DNA from: JAVBMJ01 sp031551275
GTDB taxonomy: Bacteria; Bacteroidota; Bacteroidia; Bacteroidales; Rikenellaceae
Reading direction: 5' to 3'
Assembly (NCBI GenBank): GCA_031551275.1
Contig: JAVBNX010000001.1
Coordinates: 266,831-330,830 of the forward strand
Length of the DNA stretch: 64,000 nucleotides
Shown here piece by piece: positions 58,499 through 64,000 of the stretch. The notes beneath the pieces are model-generated. The model did not search any database. It saw only the letters and a program-made list of their open reading frames with translations, and was not told the DNA's origin. The position numbers and the translations under genes are program-made. The number at the start of each line of letters is the position of its first letter. Position 1 is the stretch's first letter.

Positions 58499-60568
58499 TT
58501 AATCGTAGAAATTCCAGCTGAACCCGATCTTGAACTGCATCCTGTTCAAAGGATAGTGCAGGACCTGGTAGTTGCTCTCACCGATGAGCGTCTCGTTGAT
58601 GCGTGCCATCTTGACTAAGATGCGCATCCGTTTCCACTTGGCCGACACGAAAGCGTCGAGGCAAAGATAATCCCCCAACTCCTTCTCCCGCTGGTTGTAG
58701 AACTGCGAGAGGGAAGGCATGAAGCCCGGAGCGTAGTAGGAGGTGTTGAAACGGCCGTCTATGCCTGCCTGGACCCTGAGTACGTTGCGTACCACATTGA
58801 ATTCCAGAAAATAAGACATATACGCGCTTGCCAACGGGACGGGAATGACTGCCTGCGATGTGCTCCACTGCAGCAATACCCTGTTGTTTAAATGGAATCC
58901 ACCGAAGGTGAAATCCTTGCGGGCGTACAGACCCGAAACGCTTACCTCTCCGCTCTCCTGCTGGATCACGGCGTCGGCGTTGAAATAGACCTTCCCTGTT
59001 ACGACGCTCTGGTGGGCGCCCAGCTCCAGGCCCCAGTTGGGGACCGAAAGCGCAAGGTCTATCCGGGTCTCATTCTCCTTGGATAAGGAGTGCGACCACA
59101 CGAAGTGGTTCGAGAAGAGGTTTTGCTCCCAGAAGCCCGGCGTCACGATCCTGTGGCGCAAAGCTCCGGAGAGGGTGGCTCGATGGCCCCGAACAAAAGC
59201 GCTCAGGGCCAAATGACCTCCGATATCGAGGTCCTGGCTGCGGTATCCGGTGGGGTGGTATTTCAAATCCGCGTCCCAATCGAGATACTTTTTGAGTTTG
59301 CCTTCCACGGAGCCGTAGACGTAGTAGTCGGTGCGGCTCCATTTTTCGCGCCCGGAGACGTACTGCTCCGGCGAGAAGGTGTAGTATTGGTGTATGTCCA
59401 CGCCGGCGCCCGCGTCGATCACCCCGATGATCGCGTTGCGGTCCCAGGGCTGGAGCTGGATGAAAGCGCGGTTGGCGAATTTCGACTCGAAGATCGAGTC
59501 GGCCGTCATCACCGGGTTGTAGTACCAGTTTTCATAAAAATTCCGGTTCGTCCCGTCCATCAGCGTGGCGTTGCTTTGGGCGTAGGTGTCGCTGTATTTC
59601 TTTACCCAGCGGTCGTACTGGCTGGCCAGGCCGATAAAGAGGCTCGAACGGTCGGAGATCGAGAAATCCTCCTCGGTCAGCTTCTTCAAGGGCACGCCGT
59701 AGGACTGGACCAGGTAGTAGGTGTTGTTCCTCATGGCGGTTTTCGCGTCGTGCAACCATACAGGAACGAGGGTGGGCTGCTCCAATATTGTGTCCTGGAC
59801 CCAAAAATCGTCGGTGTTGCCGCCGTTCTCGTTGTTGAGCACCGCGTTGTAGATGTAGCCCCCGTGCACGGTGTACTTCTTGCCCGTGTGGTAGGCGCTG
59901 ACCGAGAGGTTCTTGTCGCGGGCCTTCTGCCAGGTATACATCCCCTTGGTGCCCCGGCTCAGGTAATCGAGCGAAAAGCCCGTCGAAGGGTTGATGTTCT
60001 GGGAGTGGATCAGCCCGAAATTCTCCTCGTAGCGGCGGGCCTGCCCCGACATGATGTAGGTCAGGCGCGTGTAGGGGGCCTTGCCGTTGTAGAACCTGAC
60101 CCGCTCGGGCGTCCAGTAGTAGCTGTCGTAGGCTTGCGCGAATTGGAAATCCTCGTACCGGGGGCGGGTAAAGTAGTTCAGCGGGATGGCCGCGCCCCCC
60201 AAATTGCCGAGGTAGGCCGAGCCCACGTCGTTCTTCAAAAAGGGGTAGTCGATCTGCCAGCCCGTCTCCATCGTGTCCAGGGCGGTCATTTCGATCCGGT
60301 TGCGCCACATGTCCACGTGCCACAGGAAATGGTCCTGGGCGCGGACCGAGTCGTTGAAGAAATAGGATTCCAGGGGTTTGGGGGGCTTGCGCTTGACGGT
60401 GTCCTGCGCTGTGGGCGCGGCCTGCTCGTCCTCGTCCACCACGGGCGGGGGCGTCGCTGCCATGGTTCCGTAACCGGCACCCTGCATGACGGACGGCATC
60501 TGTGCCCAAGCGCTCATGGAGAGCAATAACACAACAACCGTTCCGAATATAAGCCTTAGCTTACACAT
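58499..60568 (-). CDS. putative outer-membrane porin (PF14121-type, Bacteroidota)
   Basis: A 689-residue outer-membrane protein with a signal ending SAWAQ (residue 23). After a Pro/Asp-rich N-terminal segment (about 35-65) the rest alternates strands and loops rich in Tyr, Trp and Asn (DFQFAQAYDSYYWTPERVRF, FGLIHSQNINPSTGFSLDYL). It ends MQFKIGFSWNFYD with an aromatic residue near the C-terminus, as barrels need. It resembles the 'putative porin' family of Bacteroidota, found in nearly all members beside housekeeping genes. It probably forms a general diffusion channel. A TATCTTTG box 8 bases before the start codon overlaps the end of pssA. Confidence 0.87.
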   Translation of the reverse strand: MCKLRLIFGTVVVLLLSMSAWAQMPSVMQGAGYGTMAATPPPVVDEDEQAAPTAQDTVKRKPPKPLESYFFNDSVRAQDHFLWHVDMWRNRIEMTALDTMETGWQIDYPFLKNDVGSAYLGNLGGAAIPLNYFTRPRYEDFQFAQAYDSYYWTPERVRFYNGKAPYTRLTYIMSGQARRYEENFGLIHSQNINPSTGFSLDYLSRGTKGMYTWQKARDKNLSVSAYHTGKKYTVHGGYIYNAVLNNENGGNTDDFWVQDTILEQPTLVPVWLHDAKTAMRNNTYYLVQSYGVPLKKLTEEDFSISDRSSLFIGLASQYDRWVKKYSDTYAQSNATLMDGTNRNFYENWYYNPVMTADSIFESKFANRAFIQLQPWDRNAIIGVIDAGAGVDIHQYYTFSPEQYVSGREKWSRTDYYVYGSVEGKLKKYLDWDADLKYHPTGYRSQDLDIGGHLALSAFVRGHRATLSGALRHRIVTPGFWEQNLFSNHFVWSHSLSKENETRIDLALSVPNWGLELGAHQSVVTGKVYFNADAVIQQESGEVSVSGLYARKDFTFGGFHLNNRVLLQWSTSQAVIPVPLASAYMSYFLEFNVVRNVLRVQAGIDGRFNTSYYAPGFMPSLSQFYNQREKELGDYLCLDAFVSAKWKRMRILVKMARINETLIGESNYQVLHYPLNRMQFKIGFSWNFYD

Positions 60569-60576
60569 TCAGGGCG

Positions 60577-60584
60577 CAAAGATA
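60577..60584 (-). promoter_or_regulatory. -7 promoter box (TATCTTTG) of the porin gene
   Basis: An exact TAnnTTTG match on the minus strand between the pssA stop and the porin ATG. Only 8 bases separate box and start codon, so a leaderless message is predicted. A CTTG stands 16 bases further upstream as a poor -33 candidate. Confidence 0.48.
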
Positions 60585-60585
60585 G

Positions 60586-61263
60586 TCAATTTTTTCTTAT
60601 CAAGGCACGGACGGCCGAAATGGCCACGTACGCCGCGATCACGCCCGGGATGGCCGCGACGCCGAAAACAGCCACGGCGGCAAGGGCAAGAACCAGGAAA
60701 ACGATGCGCAAAGCATTGCCTGTCCCGGAGAACTTGAGCGAGAACATCCGTAGCGGGCAGACCATCAGGAAGCACAGCACGGCCACACCCGCCGGGATCG
60801 TCCATTGGGCCAGGGAGATCGTCCCGGTGTCGAAAACATATCCGGCAGAGACCACGAAAAGGGCCATCGCGGGCGTGGGCATCCCGACGAACTCGGTGGT
60901 CTGGCTCTCGTCGATGTTGAACCGCGCCAGCCTGAGGGCCGAGAAGACGGCCAGCACGAAGGCCAGGTAGCACCACAGCCCCACCCCGCCGCTGGCCTGC
61001 CACATCGTGAAGGCGACCGCGGCGGGCGCAAGTCCGAAGCTGACCATATCGGCCAGCGAGTCCAATTGCACCCCGATCCGGGAGTATTGTTTGAGCAGCC
61101 GCGCGGCCAGTCCGTCCAAAAAGTCGAAGACCGCGGCCAAAGCCACGCACCAGAAAGCGTTCTGGAGCTCACCCCTCACCGCCATTACCGTCGCCATCGC
61201 CCCCGCGAGCAGGTTCAGCGAGGTAATCAGGTTGGGAATGGTGTACATCCTTATTTTCTCCAT
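60586..61263 (-). CDS. pssA: CDP-diacylglycerol-serine O-phosphatidyltransferase
   Basis: A 225-residue integral membrane enzyme starting MEKIRMYTIP; the longer frame from 61305 has an unlikely start. It has about six to seven transmembrane helices and the CDP-alcohol phosphatidyltransferase signature: DG...AR (FDFLDGLAARLLKQYSRIG) followed by VQLDSLADMVSFG. These aspartates hold the metal and attack the CDP-lipid. It forms phosphatidylserine, the precursor of phosphatidylethanolamine. The decarboxylase gene (psd), its usual neighbour in Bacteroidota, is not seen here. A TACCTTTG box on the minus strand at 61288-61281 gives it a short leader of about 15 bases. The porin gene follows after 17 bases. 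Confidence 0.93.
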   Translation of the reverse strand: MEKIRMYTIPNLITSLNLLAGAMATVMAVRGELQNAFWCVALAAVFDFLDGLAARLLKQYSRIGVQLDSLADMVSFGLAPAAVAFTMWQASGGVGLWCYLAFVLAVFSALRLARFNIDESQTTEFVGMPTPAMALFVVSAGYVFDTGTISLAQWTIPAGVAVLCFLMVCPLRMFSLKFSGTGNALRIVFLVLALAAVAVFGVAAIPGVIAAYVAISAVRALIRKN

Positions 61264-61280
61264 TGTCGAGGATTTGGTTG

Positions 61281-61288
61281 CAAAGGTA
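61281..61288 (-). promoter_or_regulatory. -7 promoter box (TACCTTTG) of pssA
   Basis: An exact TAnnTTTG match on the minus strand, 17 bases before the pssA ATG. A second minus-strand copy of the same 8 bases stands at 61366-61359. Confidence 0.55.
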
Positions 61289-61302
61289 GTGAAAGCCGAG
61301 CG

Positions 61303-61367
61303 CAATTTTCAAGCTTGCTTGAAGAAATTGCCGAGGCGCATCCTACCTTCGCGGAACGCAAAGGTAG
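61303..61367. repeat. two inverted repeats between pssA and manC
   Basis: CAATTTTCAAGC (61303-61314) and its near-complement to 61330 form a hairpin over a TT centre with a 7-base-pair perfect core. CTACCTT (61343-61349) and AAGGTAG (61361-61367) form a second with an 11-base loop. Both lie in the 174-base divergent gap 61264-61437. They may be operator sites or transcript structures for one of the two flanking genes. Confidence 0.4.
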
Positions 61368-61397
61368 TATAAAATTTTTCGGTTGCCTTTTTTTCCA

Positions 61398-61405
61398 TAC
61401 CTTTG
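61398..61405 (+). promoter_or_regulatory. -7 promoter box (TACCTTTG) of manC
   Basis: An exact TAnnTTTG match on the plus strand 32 bases before the manC ATG. The region at -33 is T-rich but has no exact TTTG. Confidence 0.52.
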
Positions 61406-61437
61406 GAATCTCTTAAAAATACTCACTCCATCAAAAT

Positions 61438-62514
61438 ATGGCGAACAACCTATATTGCGTGATCATGGCCGGGGGGATCGGCAGCCGTTTCTGGCCTTTG
61501 AGCCGCGGCAAACGTCCCAAGCAGTTCCTCGATATCCTGGGCACGGGCAGGACCTTTATCCAGCAGACTTACGACCGGTTCAAGGCGCTGGTCCCCGACG
61601 AGAACTTCCTGGTGGTTACCAATGCGGCCTACGCGCCGTTGGTGCTCGAGCAGCTTCCCATGCTCAAGGCCTCGCAGGTGCTGGGCGAGCCCATCGGGCG
61701 CAACACCGCCCCCTGCATCGCCTGGGCGGCTTTCAGGCTGCGGGCCACCGACCCCGGATCGACGATGATCGTTACCCCGGCGGACCATCTGGTGCTAAAA
61801 GAGGCCGAGTTCCACCGGGCCGTTGCCGAGGGCGTGGAGTTCGCACAACAGAACAGCGTTCTGATGACCATAGGCATACAGCCCAGCCGCCCCGACACGG
61901 GCTACGGCTACATACAGGTAGGCGAAAAGATCTCCGGCGAGGTATGCAAAGTGAAGACCTTTACCGAGAAACCCAACCTGGAGATGGCCAAAGTGTTCAT
62001 GGAGAGCGGCGAGTTTTTCTGGAACTCGGGGATCTTTATCTGGGAGACCTCCCAGATCATCGAGGCCCTTGAGATGCACCTGCCCGACACCGCCGCCCTG
62101 TTCGACGGCGCGCGCGCTTTGTACGGCACCCCCTCTGAGGCGCAGGCCATCGAGCAGATCTACTCGCAGTGCCGCCCCATCTCGATCGACTTCGGGGTGA
62201 TGGAGAAGGCCTCCAACGTCTACGTGCGTTGCAGCGAGTTCGGATGGTCGGACATCGGGACGTGGGGCTCGCTCTACCAGTACTCGCCCAAGGACGAGGA
62301 GGGCAACGCGATCCGGGGCGAGGCAATGGTCTACGAGACCAAAAACTGCATCGTCCACGTTCCCGAGGGCAAGCTGGCCGTCGTGGAGGGGTTGGACGAC
62401 TACATCGTGGTCCAGACCGAGGACGCGCTGATGATCTGCCCCAAGGCCAACGAGCAGAATATAAAGCGGTTTATCGACGATGTGAGGTTCTCCAAGGGGG
62501 AGAAATTCGTGTAG
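61438..62514 (+). CDS. manC: mannose-1-phosphate guanylyltransferase
   Basis: A 358-residue nucleotidyltransferase. The signature is CVIMAGGIGSRFWPLSRGKRPKQF near the N-terminus, where the glycine-rich loop binds GTP and K-R-P-K-Q-F is the family mark. Further conserved parts are IGRNTAPCIAWA, VTPADHLVL with the metal Asp, DTGYGYIQVG, VKTFTEKPNLEMA, WNSGIFIW and DFGVMEKASNVYVR. It makes GDP-mannose for glycans. The length fits the single-domain form; the C-terminal cupin isomerase domain found in bifunctional ManC is absent, so mannose-6-phosphate isomerase must be encoded elsewhere. It has its own promoter box. A surface lipoprotein follows after 96 bases, in which TATATTTC (62587-62594) is a weak promoter candidate. 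Confidence 0.94.
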   Translation: MANNLYCVIMAGGIGSRFWPLSRGKRPKQFLDILGTGRTFIQQTYDRFKALVPDENFLVVTNAAYAPLVLEQLPMLKASQVLGEPIGRNTAPCIAWAAFRLRATDPGSTMIVTPADHLVLKEAEFHRAVAEGVEFAQQNSVLMTIGIQPSRPDTGYGYIQVGEKISGEVCKVKTFTEKPNLEMAKVFMESGEFFWNSGIFIWETSQIIEALEMHLPDTAALFDGARALYGTPSEAQAIEQIYSQCRPISIDFGVMEKASNVYVRCSEFGWSDIGTWGSLYQYSPKDEEGNAIRGEAMVYETKNCIVHVPEGKLAVVEGLDDYIVVQTEDALMICPKANEQNIKRFIDDVRFSKGEKFV

Positions 62515-62610
62515 CCGGGGCGCGCCTTAACGTAACGGTTGCGGAGTTTTCATGGGGAATTAATTGCAAGTTAGCATTTTTTGCATTATATTTCGGCTAA
62601 AATACTCCCC

Positions 62611-64000
62611 ATGAAAAGATCGATCATTGTATTGCTCGGGCTTGCTTTGCTGGCTGCGTGCAGCAAAGGCGGCGGCGACCTGGCCGGACGCGTCACCAGT
62701 GTCTACATATCCAACGCTCCGGCCACTTTGGCCGTCGGGGCAAAAGTGACCCTGACTTATTTCGTCAACCCGCTCGACGCCCCAGACCAGAGCGTAACCT
62801 GGAAAAGCAACAACACGAACCGGGCGACGGTCGACAGCTCCACGGGCGAGGTAACCGGCGTCGGGGCGGGCGTGGTAACGATCACCGTTACCACGAACGA
62901 CGGGCGCAAGACGGATTCATGCGACATAACCATCGAGCAACCCGGGGCCGGGACCGGCATTGCAACCGCGGCCGACCTGAGGGCGTTCGCAGCGGCATGG
63001 GACGCCGCCACGACCGATGCGCAGCGCGGCGAGGTAATCAAGGCCTGGAGCGACAACGGCACATCGACCGGAACCGTCAAACTCCTCCAAAACATCGACC
63101 TGGGGGGAACGGCAGGAAATACAAGCACCTACTGGACGCCGATCGGTGTGAATCCCGATCAGGAATTCTCCGGCAAATTCGAAGGCAACGGAAAGACCAT
63201 CAGCAACATGATGATCGTAAGCCCGGCATATGGTTACGCGGGCCTATTCGCAAATGTGAAAGGCACGACCATCAGTAACCTGACAATCGACGGTGCAAAG
63301 ATAAGCGGTATATGCGGCCATTCCGGGACGATCGCAGCTACCATATCCAACACCAAAGTGATCGACTGCCACGTCACCAACACCACGATCACATTCAATG
63401 AAGAAACCACTCCCGAATTGGGCGGTATTGTGGGGTATATGTCTTCAGGAACAATAGACGGCTGCTCGTTCGAAGGCATCATAACGAGCGGCGCAACTGC
63501 GGTAGCACCCGGTGTAGGCGGAATCGCGGGGTCGACTGGCACACCTTGCTTTATAACCGGCTGCCATACCGGAAAATCGACCCGCCTCGAGAGCAACATC
63601 GTAGTAGGCGGTATCGTAGGCAGTGCCGGATCGGAAAACTGCACGGTTGTAGCGTGTTACTCCAACGGATCGATAAAAGGAAAATACGAGGGCGGCATTA
63701 TGGGAAGCGTGATGGGACGCCACACCGCCGCGCAATACAACGTGGTAGGGTGTTACAGTTTGGTGTCCATGTCGCAAACCACCGATATAGCGTACGGATT
63801 GATTTCTACTACCACCCGCAACCACGCCTGCGTAGGGTATTGCTTCTGGCTGACCGCATCGGGAGTGCCCGCGAAGGGCATCGGATTCGGCACACAGGAC
63901 GACACCAACAAACCGTTTACCTCGGCCGCCGACTTCTATACAGCCGGGACCGGCTTGATGGCCAGCATGAACGCCGGTATCCCCCGGGCCAACACGCCGG
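62611..64000 (+). CDS. surface lipoprotein with BIG2 domain and GLUG-type repeats, 3' truncated by window
   Basis: The frame opens with MKRSIIVLLGLALLAACSKG (lipobox LAAC, residues 14-17) and stays open to the end of the window, at least 463 residues. Residues of about 25-110 are a BIG2 immunoglobulin-like domain (VTWKSNNTNRATVDSSTGEV followed by TGVGAGVVTITVTTNDG). After a linker comes a region on the theme of 'NIDLGG...WTPIG...F.G.F.GNGKTIS', the usual lead into GLUG repeats. Later GLUG-like motifs are ELGGIVGYMSSGTIDGCSFE, VGGIAGSTG, VVGGIVGSAG and GGIMGSVMG. This is a beta-helix type seen in Bacteroidota adhesins and IgA-peptidase-like proteins. The later part uses more ATA codons than neighbouring genes. 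Role in adhesion is inferred. Confidence 0.85.
   Translation, partial: MKRSIIVLLGLALLAACSKGGGDLAGRVTSVYISNAPATLAVGAKVTLTYFVNPLDAPDQSVTWKSNNTNRATVDSSTGEVTGVGAGVVTITVTTNDGRKTDSCDITIEQPGAGTGIATAADLRAFAAAWDAATTDAQRGEVIKAWSDNGTSTGTVKLLQNIDLGGTAGNTSTYWTPIGVNPDQEFSGKFEGNGKTISNMMIVSPAYGYAGLFANVKGTTISNLTIDGAKISGICGHSGTIAATISNTKVIDCHVTNTTITFNEETTPELGGIVGYMSSGTIDGCSFEGIITSGATAVAPGVGGIAGSTGTPCFITGCHTGKSTRLESNIVVGGIVGSAGSENCTVVACYSNGSIKGKYEGGIMGSVMGRHTAAQYNVVGCYSLVSMSQTTDIAYGLISTTTRNHACVGYCFWLTASGVPAKGIGFGTQDDTNKPFTSAADFYTAGTGLMASMNAGIPRANTP

Overview
The window is high-G+C DNA (about 60% by eye, not computed) from a member of the Bacteroidota. The evidence is two SusC/SusD-type glycan-uptake loci, a hybrid two-component system (HTCS), TAnnTTTG-type -7 promoter boxes, few Shine-Dalgarno sequences, a Bacteroidota-type putative porin, and CarboxypepD_reg domains. 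High G+C together with Bacteroidales-type genes points to an Alistipes/Rikenellaceae-like gut organism, but that placement is an inference. I see no rRNA, tRNA, CRISPR array, transposase or phage genes.

Layout. (1) 1-7708: 3' part of a xylan-type polysaccharide utilisation locus (PUL): SusC end, SusD, a TIG-domain surface glycan-binding lipoprotein, a GH35-like enzyme and a GH10 xylanase interrupted by two CBM-like modules. (2) 7723-15665, minus: TolC, periplasmic adaptor, two paralogous FtsX/MacB-type permeases and one ATPase, forming a tripartite ABC efflux or export system. Divergent from it lies a two-component pair (15808-17731) whose regulator has a Fis-type helix-turn-helix but no AAA+ domain. 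(3) 17732-37208: a second, complete PUL with two diverging arms. The minus arm is HTCS > GH88 > beta-helix lyase-like protein > sulfatase, with single-base gaps. The plus arm is SusC > SusD > surface protein > lipoprotein lyase-like protein > related beta-helix lipoprotein. Gene content (sulfatase, unsaturated uronyl hydrolase, two lyase-like proteins) fits a sulfated, uronate-containing polymer such as a glycosaminoglycan. In this model the surface lyase cuts, SusCD imports, the periplasmic lyase, GH88 and sulfatase finish the job, and the HTCS senses a product. (4) 37275-42028: a sensor kinase with a substrate-binding-protein-like sensor, a small LTxxQ-type periplasmic protein and a GH36 alpha-galactosidase.

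(5) 42214-50484: mostly housekeeping genes: dnaN > exonuclease > LysM/periplasmic-binding fusion (minus), a nucleoside phosphorylase, glmM, a secreted protein with a BamE-like end, and a small outer-membrane beta-barrel candidate. (6) 50579-56612: an ECF sigma factor overlapping a TonB_C-bearing membrane protein (probable anti-sigma factor), a divergent von Willebrand A-domain protein, and two tandem paralogous lipoproteins of unknown function. (7) 56619-61263, minus: pssA > putative porin > mltF-like transglycosylase > msrA. (8) 61438-64000: mannose-1-phosphate guanylyltransferase and the start of a BIG2/GLUG-repeat surface lipoprotein that runs off the window.

The most promising parts for new biology are the second PUL with its duplicated lyase modules, the tandem lipoproteins with conserved ends and a diverged middle, the sigma/anti-sigma/VWA cassette, and promoter boxes so close to start codons that they imply leaderless mRNAs.
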